A DNA stretch of 64,000 bases from Triatoma infestans (Eukaryota; Arthropoda; Insecta; Hemiptera; Reduviidae), in the NCBI GenBank assembly GCA_011037195.1, contig JAAEAF010001974.1, forward strand, positions 1 to 64,000. The letters run 5' to 3'. Shown in pieces: positions 32,170 through 44,877 of this stretch (positions are counted from its first letter, which is position 1; each line of letters begins with the position of its first letter). The notes beneath the pieces are model-generated. The model was not told where the DNA came from. It did no database searches and worked only from the letters and a program-made list of their open reading frames with translations. A program made the translations under genes and the position numbers.

Positions 32170-33578
32170 TGTTCTACAGTAATAAACAATTTAGATTTTA
32201 ACAGAGTCACCTGTAACAGACTAATAGAATGAGACAATTGGTGAGAAAGAAGACTACTGTTACAGTAATCTATGTATTGTTCAGTTGTAATGTAAGTACG
32301 TTACAGTATTCTATTACTGTTCTACAGTAAACAAACAATTTAGATTTTGACAGAGTCACCTGTAACACACACTAATAGAATGAGACAATTGGTGAGAAAG
32401 AAGACTACTGTTACAGTAATCTATGTATTGTTCAGTTGTAATGTAAGTACGTTACAGTATTCTATTACTGTTCTACAGTAACAAACAATTTAGATTTAGA
32501 CAGAGTCACCTGTAACAGACTAATAGAATGAGACAATTGGTGAGAAAGAAGACTACTGTTAGTTGTAAGTTGTAATGTACGTTACAGTATTCTATTACTG
32601 TTCTACAGTAACAAACAATTTAGATTTAGACAGAGTCACCTGTAACAGACTAATAGAATGAGACAATTGGTGAGAAAGAAGACTACTGTTACAGTAATCT
32701 ATGTATTGTTCAGTTGTAATGTATGTACGTTACAGTATTCTATTACTGTTCTACAGTAAACAAAAATTTAGATTTTGACAGAGTCACCTGTAACACACAC
32801 TAATAGAATGAGACAATTGGTGAGAAAGAAGACTACTGTTACAGTAATCCATGTATTGTTCAGTTGTAATGTAAGTACGTTACAGTATTCTATTACTGTT
32901 CTACAGTAACAAACAATTTAGATTTAGGCAGAGTCACCTGTAACACACACTAACAGAATGAGACAATTGGTGAGAAAGAAGACTACTGTTACAGTAATCT
33001 ATGTATTGTTCAGTTGTAATGTAAGTACGTTACAGTATTCTATTACTGTTCTACAGTAACAAACAATTTAGATTTAGACAGAGTCACCTGTAACAGACTA
33101 ATAGAATGAGACAATTGGTGAGAAAGAAGACTACTGTTTCAGTAATCTATGTATTGTTCAGTTGTAATGTAAGTACGTTACAGTATTCTATTACTGTTCT
33201 ACAGTAACAAACAATTTAGATTTAGACAGAGTCACCTGTAACAGACTAATAGAATGAGACAATTGGTGAGAAAGAAGACTACTGTTACAGTAATCTATGT
33301 TATGTTTAGTTGTAATCTATGTACTGTTACAGTAATTTATTATTGCTCTGCAGTAATAAACAATTTAGATTTTGACAGAGTCACCTGTAACAGACTAATA
33401 GAATGAGATAATTGGTGAGAAAGAAGACTACTGTTACAGTAATCTATGTATTGTTCAGTTGTAATCTATGTACTGTTACAGTAATCTATTATTGCTCTGC
33501 AGTAATAAACAATTTAGATTTTGACAGAGTCACCTGTAACAGACTAATAGAATGAGACAATTGGTAAGAAAGAAGACA
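32167..33578 (+). repeat. ~150-bp tandem satellite, about 9.5 copies
   Basis: The landmark TACTGTTCTACAGTA recurs at 32167, 32315, 32466, 32596, 32744, 32894, 33044 and 33192, then as a diverged TATTGCTCTGCAGTA near 33341 and 33489. Periods are 148-151 bp, with one 130-bp unit lacking about 20 bp. Units carry GACAGAGTCACCTGTAACA and GAATGAGACAATTGGTGAG. The array ends in non-repetitive AT-rich DNA after 33578. Confidence 0.92.
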
Positions 33579-33831
33579 GGAAATTAATTTTGTTGATTAA
33601 ATAAATAAAAAATAATATAAAATAAGCCTTTATTAATTCCATAAATTATCAATACAAATCGTAAAACATAGTTTTTTTTTTTTTAATTGAAATAATAACT
33701 AAATAAATAAAGATAATAATAGAAGTGAAAATTTACTCTTGACATAAAAATAGTCTAACTGAACTAAATAAAATAGCTATTAAATAAGAAAAAAAAATAA
33801 ACTCTTTACTCACTTTTACTCACTTTGCATT

Positions 33832-34458
33832 TTACAGGAATTAGGCCTATTTCTGGGCAAACGCTTTTCCCATTGTGTTCCATTCTTCTCTAATTCTTGC
33901 CCTTGTACTGAAATTTATTACAGCTACTTCTTTCATCTCGTCTTGCCAACCAAGTAAACTGTGTTCCTCTTCTTCTCTTCCTGTCGACGGGACACCAACG
34001 CAGGACCGTGTCCACCTTCCATTGAATCACACAGATAGCCAGCCCATTTCCATTTCATTTTTTTTTTTTTTTTTGCTGTCGTCTATGATACGTGTCTTCC
34101 TTCTAATAACAGTGGTCCAAACTCCATCCCTTTTTTTTGATATCTAGAAGGCTCCTTTCCATAGCCCGTTGTATGCAGCATAACCGTTGTATGTTCGTTC
34201 TTTTTGGTTAGAGACCATGTCTGTGCGCCATACAGAAGACTTGGAGTTATGCATATATATGTCTTTATCTCCATGTTCAACGGAGCTTTGAAGATGTGCT
34301 TAAAAGACCAGTACTTCTTCCAACTGATGGATCTACCTCCTGCGTAGATCTATTTTTAAAAGAAATTAACTGTCCTAAGTAGACTGCTTCATTTACCCAC
34401 TTGATTTATTTGCCGTTTATCTTGATTGCCGTTTGAGATCCGTTTGTCAATAGTTTTT
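33832..34458 (-). mobile_element. RTE-type LINE relic, C-terminal part
   Basis: On the - strand: VNEAVYLGQLISFKNRSTQE (34400-34340), LLYGAQTWSLTKKNEHTTV (34240-34180), MKWKWAGYLC (about 34050) and a degenerate REEW...GKAF end near 33850. The YLGQLISF, YGAQTWSLTKK and KWKWAG series is typical of RTE-clade elements. Many stops and an A-run insertion. Confidence 0.7.
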
Positions 34459-35136
34459 TTTTTTTTTTTTTGGACATAATTTGTTGATTAAATAACCTTA
34501 ATAATATTTCATGTCATATACTATATACTACATGGAGCCGGCAAATGAAAAAATAGAAAAAAAAAAAACAAGATATATCTCTATGATTTGTAATATAATT
34601 ATTTTTAATATTTCCTTATAATTTTGGCCAACTATACCGGGAAAACAACTAAATAAATTACAAAGTGTTGTTCGTAAATTAAATGTTATTTTCAAGTAAA
34701 AAATATAAAAAAATTTAAAACCAAGAGGAAAACAACTGAACGAAATCTATAGTTTATTCAAATTAATAGCATTTTATATTTAGATTTTATATTTAGATTT
34801 CTAAATGTCAGCATTCCTCTAATAAATTTTTATGCAGGAAAGTCTGTGTGAAACACTCTCGCGAATGAAACAATCCAAATTTGCAAAAACATCTCCTCCA
34901 AATTTGTTATTTATTAAACGCTTAATTGTTCTGGACATGAATATTGGTGCCGGAGGGTTATACTCTACTAAATGAGAGCGTGAGGAGGACAATACATTGT
35001 AAATAAACTACGTCCACATCCACAAAACTGTGTTTAAAGTTACGCCTAAATTCTAGATTGCTCAGAATCCTTCTACAATCAGTTTTTCTAGACAAATTTT
35101 TCAGAAAAAATGATAGGTTTATATTTGTTCATCCAC
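34459..35136. other. intergenic, no gene
   Basis: AT-rich with poly-T and poly-A runs. A weak family-M left-end match (GTGTGAAACACTC) lies near 34847. Confidence 0.4.
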
Positions 35137-35375
35137 ACGCATTGGTCTAATGGCTAGCGCACTCGTCTTTGGTGCGAGAATTGAGTGTTCGATTCCCGTG
35201 AGGGCAAAGTCGGTGTAGACCAAGGTTCATGAGAAAAAATGGGAAGCTACAGTCACAGGTAGCGAGGTCAGAACTAAAGGGCGAAGCAACTGCGGCGTCT
35301 TTCCACCCATCCACCAAAATATCGCTGTCTGGCAAGCCTTTTCCCTTTATGGACTGTTGTGCCATATATATATAT
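35137..35375 (+). mobile_element. SINE S2, forward copy
   Basis: GCATTGGTCTAATGGCTAGC, B-box GTTCGATTCCCGTGAGGGC, AATGGGAAGCTACAGTCACA and a 3' end GGACTGTTGTGCCATATATA. The tail is a TA microsatellite rather than poly-A. Confidence 0.8.
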
Positions 35376-35580
35376 ATTTGTTCAATTAGCATTTCAAGTG
35401 TAAGGAAAACTTTTTGGGCCGTTTCCAAAAAAAATCTGTTTGTTCGCGATGTCAACATGGCGACTTATAGCAACCTTGTCGTCCATTCAACGGTTTATGG
35501 GCGAATAGGATTAAATTGGTCATCATCCTCAAGAAGATGCAACGTCTACCTATGTAGGATTTATCAGTTTCAGTTCCAGT

Positions 35581-37128
35581 CAGTATGGTTTTGTATCGGG
35601 TAGATCGACGACAGATGCGATCTCGAAAATCCTGAATTTGGTCCGTGGCAGTGGGCACAAATACGTCCTCACTGTATTCCTGGACATAGCTGGTGCCTTC
35701 GATAATGTCTGGTGGCCGACTGTATTAGAGTCACTTAGAAAGAGAGATTGTCCACCAAATCTTTTAAAATTGATACAAAGCTACCTCACTCAAAGAGTGG
35801 CGGTGCTTGTGACTCAAGCCGGCGAAACATCCAGGCCAATAACTAAAGGTTGTCCGCAGGGCTCGGTGGTGGGCCCGTTCCTGTGGAACTTGGTCATGGA
35901 CGGATTGCTAGAGCATATAGAAATGATGGATTATTGTGATTCAGTTGCATACGCTGAAGACCTTCAGTAGTCGTTCATGGTGATTCTCGTCGGGAGTTAG
36001 AAGAGCGTGCAAGCGCTGTTGTAACCCGAATTAAGAATTGGTGTCAAGGGGAGAAGCTTCAGATTTCGTTCGAGAAGTCTAAAGTGATGCTAATGAAAGG
36101 CAAACTTCATCCCAGTCGTCCTCCCTGGATAAGGGTGGACGATCACAGAATAGTCCATGTGACCCAGTTTGAGTACCTGGGCGTGCTGCTGGATTGGAAG
36201 CTTTCTTTTAAGCCCCATATTCAGTGGGTTGCCTCCAGATGCCTCAACTTATACCAGGGAATAAAAAGAGTAGCCCGTGGTTAGTGGGGGCTGAAGACTG
36301 GTGTGGCCCTAACCATTTATGGGGGAGTAATAGAGAATGTCGCAGCGTACGCAGCTGCCTGTTGGGCTGACAAGCTTGACATGCAGTCGTACAGCGGCAC
36401 TCTGTTGTGGATGCAAAGAGCAATTTTATGCTCTGTAACAAGAGCCTACGCGACATCATCCACGGCTTCCTTACCGGTGGTCGCTAGTGTGTTGCGGCTT
36501 GATCTCCTTATTGAGATGAGAGCCCTTACCTATAAGTTTAAAAAAGGGGTCATGATTGTCCTCAATGGTGAGGAGCTGTCCAGTCAGATACCTACTACTC
36601 TTGCAAGAAATAAGATCCGAGAGTATGAGATTGGGAAGTGGCAAAGACGCTGGGATGAGGCAGAAACAGGAAGAATCGCATATGAGTTCTTCCCAAATTT
36701 GCATCACAGACTATCGATACGGTGGCTTGAGCTATCCCAAACCGTAACGCAATATTTCACGGGCCACGGGGAGTTCAATTCTAAGCTCAATGAGTTGGGT
36801 TTGAAAGATTCCCCGAATTGCGAGTGCGGTGAACGGGACACAGTGCATCACGTTCTCTTCCGATGTTCTCTCCTCGACGAGGCAAGAATCCATATGGAAT
36901 TCAAGCTGAAAAGGAGGGGAGAGAATTGGCCGGGAGAATGTAAAGAGTTAGTGAAGAGTGCTCAAAATTTTAAAGACTTTGCTCAGTTTGCTCGAGAAGT
37001 AGCGGTAATGCGCCGGACTAGACGGATATGTAGAGGTCCGCCTCCACGTGGCAGGGATGGAAACTTGCCTACATAGTAGGCAAGGCTAAGTGACCATAGG
37101 CACCGGTTTTGGCGCTATGCGCTAGGTA
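35581..37128 (+). pseudogene. R1-type LINE, 3' part (copy 2)
   Basis: 5'-truncated at YGFVSGRSTTDAISKIL. The RT core follows (VFLDIAGAFDNVW, GCPQGSVVGPFLWN), with the catalytic box reading YAEDL instead of YADDL and an indel just after, near 35965. The frame resumes at 36084 (RIVHVTQFEYLGVLLDWKLS), has an in-frame TAG at 36282 where copy 1 has GAG, then is open to 37076 with the CECGERDTVHHVLFRC zinc finger. It ends in the same GGCGCTATGCGCTAGGTA hairpin as copy 1 and is likewise without poly-A. Confidence 0.85.
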
Positions 37129-37281
37129 TGGTGGCCAGGAGTGTGCTGAAATTTGAATTTGCCTATGTAGGAAGGGAACAATGAGAACTTCCTGCAAGCC
37201 AAGATATAGATTACCCTTAATCTCAAAACTTCCTTCACGAAATGGTCGAGAAGATGAGGAAAGATAGTGAAATGTATTTGG

Positions 37282-37770
37282 TGTGCTATTGTTGTTGTAT
37301 GTTTGTAGTAATAGTTGGTGTAGCACGAGCGGTTTAGTAAAAGTGCTTGTGAGTATATATGTTTAAGAGAGAAGTATTAGTAATAATCAAGAGAGCACCA
37401 CTGTTTTTAAAATAATTATATTATTCTTTAAAAGAATTTAATCTTTACAATATCACAATAATATGCTTATAAGTATACTAAAATTAGTTGGAATAAACTC
37501 TTATGTTTTAACTTATATCTGGCACTGATTCTGAAGTGTTCTGCTTCGGTGTCTGTTTCAGACTGTCTTGAAGGAAAGTCTTCTAATTGTTCGTTCAAAT
37601 CTTCCCCTGTGAGAAGAAGGGGTAGACTATGCTAACAAGGTTCATGAACTCTAAAAGAAAATGGTGGTCTTCTACCTGAATAGTCCTCTTTACAGCGAAT
37701 GTTACATTTTTCTTCATAATTTTGATTATTTCAAATTAAATATATTTTTATATTTCTGGCATCCATCACA
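37282..37770 (+). mobile_element. LTR-like element homologous to solo LTR 3
   Basis: Shares with the element at 14877-15400, in order: AGAGCACCACTG, ACAATATCACA, AAACTCTTATGTTTTAACTT and CCCCTGTGAGAAGAAGGGG. Possible ends are TGTGCTATT and CATCACA, but no target duplication is visible, so the ends are approximate. It starts about 150 bp after R1 copy 2. Confidence 0.55.
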
Positions 37771-38417
37771 ATAGAGAAGTGTTGGAATACATATACTGGT
37801 TATCACAGATGGTAGTTAGAAATTGAATATGTTTACACTGGTATTCCACAAGATATTTTTTTGAGATTTGTAATTCAGATAAGATTTGGTTTAGTTTTGT
37901 GTTTGTAAGTACTTTTGTTTTTGGTATGATCATGGAATGCAAGGGGTGAAAGCAAAGTACAGGATACTACCCCCGTTCATTATTAGACTTTTCCTGGATG
38001 ATCTTTTAAGTCATTCGCGAAGCTCCCGTTTTCCGGATCTTCCAATTTTCATAAGCTGCTGATGAAATCTTCTTCCTCACTTTCCTTTGTATGAAGCGAG
38101 GTGCTAATTTCCTAAAATAGTAGGCAGATGCATCCGATTGTGCCTGTGTCCTGTATCAAACCAATTATCCCTCATTAAAAGTTACCGGTCTTCTAAGATT
38201 GTAACTTCCATGACCGTATTACATAAGCTCGAGCAGCCTATCCTGAACATCTTTATATAATACAGGCATTAATTTTAACTTTTCTAGCTGTCGTGTTCTC
38301 CTCCAACTGTAGCTCTCCTACTGCTGATTTTTTTTTAGTAGCTGTGATTGAGATAGCTGTGCGATGTGGTTCTCTGCCGTGAAATTTACAAAATTTTACA
38401 CCATCGCAATACATCTT
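37771..38417. other. intergenic, no gene
   Basis: Mixed composition with no open frame of note. Ends at the A tail of SINE S2. Confidence 0.4.
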
Positions 38418-38675
38418 AAAAAAAAAAAAAAAAAAAAACGATGGCGCAACAGCCATGAAGGGCCAAGGCTTACCAGACGGCGATTTGAATAGGGAGGCGT
38501 GTGGTAAGCACGCCGTTTAGTTCCGGTCTTCGCTACCTAAGGCGCTACCAACTGTAGCTTCCCACTTTTTACCACAATGCTGGGTAAAAACCGATTTTAA
38601 ACCTCATGGGGGGAATCGAACCCTGAAATTCTTGCACGAAAGCCGAATGCGCTAGCCACTAGACCAACGCGTAAG
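38418..38675 (-). mobile_element. SINE S2, reverse copy with long A tail
   Basis: A run of about 20 A on the + strand, i.e. poly-T on the element strand, precedes ATGGCGCAACAGCCATGAAG. The head (CTAGTGGCTAGCGCATTCGG on the - strand) ends near 38675. Confidence 0.8.
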
Positions 38676-38702
38676 GACAATACTTCTTCTTACTAGGAAT
38701 AA

Positions 38703-39100
38703 AATAAAGTAAAAATCTGGTATGAAACACTCATTCGACTCTTTTTTTTTCTTTCTTTTAATGCAATTTACAGATATTATTGCAAAATTTTCTTTAAACT
38801 TATAATTTTTAATAAATATTTTATTGTCTTTAATTAGACTTAAGACTATTTTACTATTTATTAGACTATTTTAACTTAATCAACGACTTTTTTTTGAAGG
38901 AAAGAACCTCGTCCCTCCACCGAAACCTCCTCCCTTAGAGAATATTCTCAGAAAAAAATTTTAAACAAAAGTGATAGGTATAGTTAGTATATCAAGATTA
39001 AGGCAACTCCTTGTATTTATTCATAGTGAAAATTGCATAGAACCAAAACAAAAAAATTGTTCACTAAAGTCGCACAAACTATTTAATAAAGTAAAATAAA
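38703..39100 (-). repeat. degenerate family M left end
   Basis: AAATCTGGTATGAAACACTC matches the family's left hairpin. The rest (AACCTCCTCCC, TATTCTCAGAAAAAAATTTT, AGTGATAGGTATAGTTAGT) only loosely follows a module. A similar isolated left end sits near 59092. Confidence 0.4.
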
Positions 39101-39110
39101 CACTTTAGGG

Positions 39111-40205
39111 ATTAATCCGTTCCTACCTTTCCAATAGAAAATCCTGTGTCTCCATAAACTCCGCTTATCTTCACCTTATCCCGTCTCTGCCGGAGTACCC
39201 CAAGGCTCTATCCTTGGTCCTGCATTATTCATCACCTATCTAAACTCCATCCCTAAAACCGAACATGTCAACCTTGCCTTATACGCTGATGATCTTGCAT
39301 TGTATACTACTTCATTTAGGACTGATACAATAGCCAACAGACTCACTGTAGGACTGAAGAAGATCTCAAAATACTGCCAAAAGTGGAAACTTCGCATCAA
39401 CAATGACAAGACTGAAGCCATCATGTTTACAACAAAACGCAGACCGTACATTACACGTTACGTCACAGCTAACGGAATTACATTACCTTGGTCCAAAAGC
39501 ATCAGATACTTAGGCATATTACTCGACTCCAAACTTAACTTTACAGCACACATAATTGACAGAGTAAATACAGGTAAAAAAGCAATTAGGCTCCTTTTTC
39601 CACTTCTTTCCCGAAATTCAAACATGTCTACCAGAAATAAACTGATCCTCTATAAAGTCGTCATCCGTCCAATGCTAACATATGCCAGTGCAGCCTGGAG
39701 TTCCACCTGTAAATCTAACCTCTCCAAACTCCAAATTACCCAAAACAAATTCCTTCGTTTTGCCACAAACTTACCTCGCTATACCCGTATTTCCCATCTT
39801 CATGACATCACGGACACCTCTACTATAAGCGACTTTATTAAAGTAAGACTGAAAAAACTACTCGCCAGAGTCAGGACACACCCTAACCCTCTCTGCCAAT
39901 CCATTGCTGATTACGATTCTTCACAGACCTACCGCCATAAAAGAATAAAACATATACTTAATTCATAAAATTTAATCTCTCCAATATTCAATTTTCTTTA
40001 TAAACTTTATTTTTCAAATGTCATGGGGTTTTTAATTAACTTTTTTCCCCAACTAGTAGTTATATAGTAAATGTATGTATTATATCTAATGTCAGCTACA
40101 GGAAGGGTGTAATATAATTATATATTTGAACTTCCAAATAATCTGTGTAAATTTGTATATATATATTTGGTAAATAAATGTTGTACCCATCTATCTATCT
40201 ATCTA
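39111..40205 (+). pseudogene. Jockey-type LINE, 3' part of ORF2
   Basis: Begins in broken frame with AGVPQGSILGPALF (39190-39230) and a YADD catalytic box near 39280. It is then open from 39300 to 39968: KISKYCQKWKLRINNDKTEA, IRYLGILLDSKLNFTAHI, a thumb region and LHDITDTSTI. A 3' UTR follows, ending in an ATCT repeat (40188-40204). 5'-truncated with few lesions, so a relatively young copy. Confidence 0.82.
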
Positions 40206-40316
40206 GAATAAATATTGAAATCTCGTATACAAACACTTTGGAGGAAAGCATAATCTCATAATCCCTCCCTAATCTCATATCTAATCCATAATCTTAAAAA
40301 AAAAGGAAACAATTCA

Positions 40317-40580
40317 TTCAGGAAACTAGTACTTCCGGTTGACTGTTTTTGAACAAAAAACTTAGCGCCCCTGGTAAAACTTAAACGAAATATCAAGCCT
40401 GGAGCTTTTTTCTTCGATTTTTCCATTTTTGAGTCGTGCTGGACCATACACTCATAAACAGATATTATATTTTGTAAAAATTATTGCTTTGCGAATCAGG
40501 GGGACCATAAAACATGTATTTCCGGTTTTAAAAATGCGATAATGAAAATTGGACACGATTGCAATATTTCCTCCTACAGA
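40317..40580 (-). repeat. family M fragment, diverged
   Basis: Contains AGTACTTCCGGTTGACTG, then TTTTTGAGTCGTGCTG, TGTATTTCCGGTTTTAAAAA and ATTGCAATATTTCCTCCTAC. These are the right-hand module and end of family M in the same order, clearly more diverged than copies I-V. Confidence 0.6.
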
Positions 40581-42479
40581 AGTAGTTTCTTAAAAATGAA
40601 AAATAAAAGTTTTTTTTTGACAGTTATTAAATTAACAGGTCCAATGTAATAGGATACCGAATCATTAAAAGCGAAGAAGGAGACAGTAAATGATTCAAAA
40701 ATTAGTTATTCCCCCTACCTAGGCCAGACTAGGAAGGTAGAGTTTGATTCATATAAATAGAGCAATAGCACAACAATTGAGGACAGTTTTACGACAGTAT
40801 ATCCAGTCAGTCAGCAACCTATCTACTACCTTCTTATTCAGCCAGCTTGTCTCTCTCTATATTTCTCTCACTATCTAACTTCTATGTAACTGTAATGCCC
40901 CTGCAGTTTGTATGTTCTATTCATTATCGTGTTCAGCATATTATCTAGTTTATTTCTCATCCCTAAATTCATTACTCTCTCTCCATCCTTCTCACATTCC
41001 ATTATACCTTAAACAAAAAAAATTTTTTTTTAAATTATATCAAAATACTTCTATTAAATATTAAATAAAAAAAGCAAACATTAAAAGGAAGGTTATATGT
41101 GTTTATTTTGGGCTCCAAAAAAAAACTAGAATATTAATTTTATTGTAAGATTTATTTTTTTTTTTTCTCAGATTATAAAATTTTATTCGCCTCAGCAGTG
41201 GGTTTCTTAATAATACAGGGATGATTTGAGGCATTCTACGGGGTGCACAACGGGCTCAGCCGTGCACCGGGCTTGGGAGGCCCCGGATTCTAGAATAGAA
41301 TAGAAGATTTACTTTAGTAAAGTACTGTTGCAGAAATGTTTACCAAGGCCTGTCAAAATATTTCTTATATTAATAACAATATCGTGACATATTGTAATTA
41401 TTATAATTAATAATATACTATGTATGGGTCAAACCAATAGAGTTCAAGGTAAACTACATCCTAAACTAATTGAAATATTTTAAATGGATTGCATTTAATG
41501 TTGGAAATTAGTAATACCAAGTATATACGTTAGGAGGAGTATTTTAATTTAGAGAAAAAAACTGCATTTATAATAAGAATAATTAATACTATTAATTGTA
41601 ACTCCCAGTAAATCTCAGAAAACATTGAAGGAAGTGAGAGGGTTGTATCGGAAATATAATATTGAATAGATCGATTTAATCTATTCCAAAAACATTCAGA
41701 AAAGTAAAAATGGATTTATAGTATTGCAATCAATTAAACAGAATAATTAAACGACTTCTGATTGATATGAATGAATATGTGTATGCCACATCATATCTTA
41801 CAGAATTTTCAGTTGTGTATAGGAAAAAGTGGGGGAAACTACACTATAAATAAAAATAGTATTTTAGAGGGAAACGTGAGATCTCCCTGCACTTCATAAA
41901 CCCCCAAAAAATAAAAATGGAAACTCTGTGGAAGGAGGGGGGGACCAAGCCCTACGCTATCCAAAGCCCCCAACTGGGCCCATATAGCCACCCCATAGAA
42001 ATATTGGGCCTAGATCATAAAGATCAGACTTGGGTCTAACCCATCTAATTCACCGCAGTCCGAACAAAAAAATATAAAATAAAAACCAATATACATAGAA
42101 AAAAAAAATACATCTCCCGTACTATCCACCCTCCCAGAACGGAGCCTCACAATTTGGGACGCTTTAAAGAAGCGCCAGAGATATAGCTGCCAGAATATCC
42201 AGAAACTCATGTTTGCGTATTTTACGCTAGCCGATTGATTGATAAGAACTGGGTTATGTATGGGCTGTCTGTTTAGCAGAGTCAGGAACTAAAGAGATGT
42301 ACTGGGCTGCAATGCACACTCCAGGGAACATGCCTCCAGTAAAACTTCCGCCCTCAACCACCAGGACTTTCCTTCGCTATAGGTACCCACCACGGACTAA
42401 CATGTGGATGGCACCAGCACGTACCACTGGCATGTGAAAATTGTAAAGTGTACGTGCATAATGTTGTGGTGTTTAGTAA
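40581..42479. other. intergenic, no gene
   Basis: AT-rich. A GC-rich patch at 41235-41285 has a GTGCAC...GTGCAC palindrome and resembles the end of an unidentified repeat. No coding signal. Confidence 0.4.
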
Positions 42480-42683
42480 AGTAATGTCTATTTTTTCCTA
42501 TTTTTGGGCTTAACGTCCAACTACCAAATTAGGTGTCGTGGACGGGGGCGGAAGCACCTACTTTACTATTAACATTTTTTAAACAAATATAAAATTTAGC
42601 ATTTATACGCTAGGATTCGAACTGGGGACCTCTCAGTTACAAGTCCATGCTCATAACCACTACACCAACACCCGTCCCTTGTG
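42480..42683 (-). mobile_element. tRNA-derived SINE, third type (S3)
   Basis: On the - strand GGGACGGGTGTTGGTGTAGT leads through an anticodon-like CTTGTAACT and B-box CAGTTCGAATCCTAGCG into a body with GGTAGTTGGACGTTAAGCCC. The head could be mistaken for a tRNA, but the body continues past the B-box as in SINEs. Confidence 0.65.
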
Positions 42684-43099
42684 ATTAGTTGTATGTGATG
42701 AATAATTCTAAACTAGATTAATTTCCTATAGTTCTTAATTTACAACAGATAAGACGTTTCAACTTGAAATTTCACTCTTATTGATTATATTAACCAATAC
42801 TATATTAATTTTATTCAACATTTATAAAATTCCAGCAACATCTTTAAAAAAAAATATAGAACCAGTTTTCTTAAAGAGGTTAAAAATAAAATAATTATAA
42901 ATAATATAGGTTATTCACATCAAGTGGAGATTTAGAAAAAAAACAACTAAGACATAAAAAAAAATTGACTAATGTATTTCTAAGCTAATTAACTCGATTG
43001 TGGGTAGATAAAACAAGACAATCAAGTCATGCTTGGCTAAGAATTTTAATAGCTTCTTCTCCATTACTTTATCCTTATTTGACTAGACACGTATCTTTA

Positions 43100-43275
43100 A
43101 TGTTCATACAATTCTACCAACTAAACAAAATTCATTTTTCAATTTTCACGAGTTTCACCATAAAAATACTGACAAATTTTGGTACATTAACTATAAAATT
43201 TTTGTCAATTATAATCTCTTTTAAACGGCATTAAGAGAAATTGGTAGGAGTGTTTCATACCAGATTTTTTTTTTT
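43100..43275 (+). repeat. family M fragment (right end, forward)
   Basis: ATACAATTCTACCAACTAAA is followed by TTGTCAATTATAATCTC, GGCATTAAGAGAAATTGG and AGTGTTTCATACCAGATTT, matching the terminal ~170 bp of copy I. Confidence 0.6.
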
Positions 43276-43339
43276 TTAATACAAAATTGATGTTTTCGTT
43301 ACATATATATAGATTTTAAAATTCAATTAAGTTCATATT

Positions 43340-43564
43340 TTTTTTTTATTTTTATTTTTTTTTTATTTAAGGCGTCTCAACATCTGTGGTCATTTGCGCC
43401 CGGAGCCTTCTCAGTGCACTGCCGGCCTCCGGACAGTGTTCCCCCGTTGCAGACAACACTGTCCATCACCGGACAGTGAGCTGTAGGGGCTCCAAGGAAG
43501 AGAAAATCTAAGGGTAGCACGGCTGGATTCGAACCCGTGATCTCCGCGTTGCTAGTCCAGCGTA
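43340..43564 (-). mobile_element. SINE S1, 5'-truncated
   Basis: On the - strand the body is well preserved (GTCCGGTGATGGACAGTGTT, GGCCGGCAGTGCACTGAGAA, AAGGCTCCGGGCGCAAATGA) with an A/T-rich tail. The head stops within the A-box side at CGCTGGACTAG. A Jockey-type LINE lies about 50 bp beyond the break. Confidence 0.78.
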
Positions 43565-43616
43565 TTCATATATTTTATTTTTTTTAATAATTAAAAAAAA
43601 ATTTATAATTCGTTTC

Positions 43617-44812
43617 TTTTTTTTTTTTTTGGTTTGTTTATTTATATTTACAATCTGTAACAACAATACAATAAGTAAATGTGGGCTGAGATAAATGTGG
43701 CTTGAAGGCTTGAAGGAGGTGGCCAATGCCACTCTTCCTGGTCTTGTTACTCCTCTTCCTGTGACAGGAAGTCCCTTGGCCACTGGCGCTTCAAACGTCT
43801 GGGAGGGTTCCCAGGAATGGTTAGGGAGGACAGGTTGTGAAGTGCGGGTTCGTGTGCGTTCCTAGTTTGCTGTAGAATCGTCTGTAAAGTTGTTGTGTTA
43901 AGTCGTGTACAAATGGGATTTGAAGGTCAGTATGTAGGCGTCATGTTAGAAAATAGTATGGGCATTGTGTGATTGTTCGTAGTATCTTGTTCTGTATGGC
44001 TTGTATCCGTTTAGTGTGTGTCGGTTTGGCAGTTCCCCAAAGTTGTAGTCCGTAGGTCCAAATTGGTAGATTTGAATTTTTTTTTCAAGTTTAATTTAGA
44101 TCTTTTGTCAAGTAAGCGTTTTACTAGGAAGTATCTGGTTTTCATTGACTGTCGAGTTTTCGTTACGTGTGTGTTCCATGTCAAACGTCTATCTAGGTAG
44201 AGTCCAAGGATCGGATGTCTTTTTCGTGTGGTATAGGAGTATCGTTAATATACACAGTCGGGCAGTTTGATCATCTGAGGGTGAATGTTATATGTGTACA
44301 TTTTGTTTCATTAATTTTGATTTTCCAAAGCTTGAAGTGTTCCTGTATAAGATTTAAATGGTCCTGTAGGAGTGAGGATGCAGTGGTGGCGTCTTTGTGA
44401 GTTGAAAGTATTGCTATGTCGTCTGCATATGTAGCCAACAGTGTGTCCATTGTACTAATAGAATATAGTATCGGTCCGAGAATACTTCCCTGCGGCACCC
44501 CTGCCCTAATGGGGAACACTGCTGAGTATTGATCGCCATTTCATACTGTGAAGAATCGGTCAGAGAGATAACTTTTAAGCAGCCGATAGTGCCCATCAGG
44601 CAGAATCTGCCGAAGTTTGAACAGGAGACCGTTGTGCCACACTTTGTCGAAGCTCCTGATGTGTAGCATCCTCTTTCCAGCGAAGAGGAAATTTCGTCAA
44701 CCAGTCTGTGACATTGTTGTGTGGTAGAGTGTGATGTCCGAAATCCAAACTGATGTGTCGGGATGACACTGTCTAATTCAGGTTGTATGTCGGTCAGTAA
44801 TAATTTGTTTCT
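43617..44812 (-). mobile_element. Jockey-type LINE, 3' part, minus strand
   Basis: On the - strand: HQFGFRTSHSTTQQ (about 44750), a frame break, AGVPQGSILGPILYS and TYADDIAILSTHKDATTASS (44510-44400), then LWKIKINETKC. The 3' UTR runs to AATAAACAAACC and a poly-A (T run at 43617-43631 on +). 5'-truncated, with at least two frame breaks. Confidence 0.8.
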
Positions 44813-44877
44813 GAAAACAATTATTTAATCTTAACTATTACTTTAGTTCTATTATATGAATGAATGAATATTTATTT

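Noticed and set aside
32167..33578. CRISPR-like array
   Set aside because: Period ~150 bp with no unique spacers: a tandem satellite in a eukaryotic genome.
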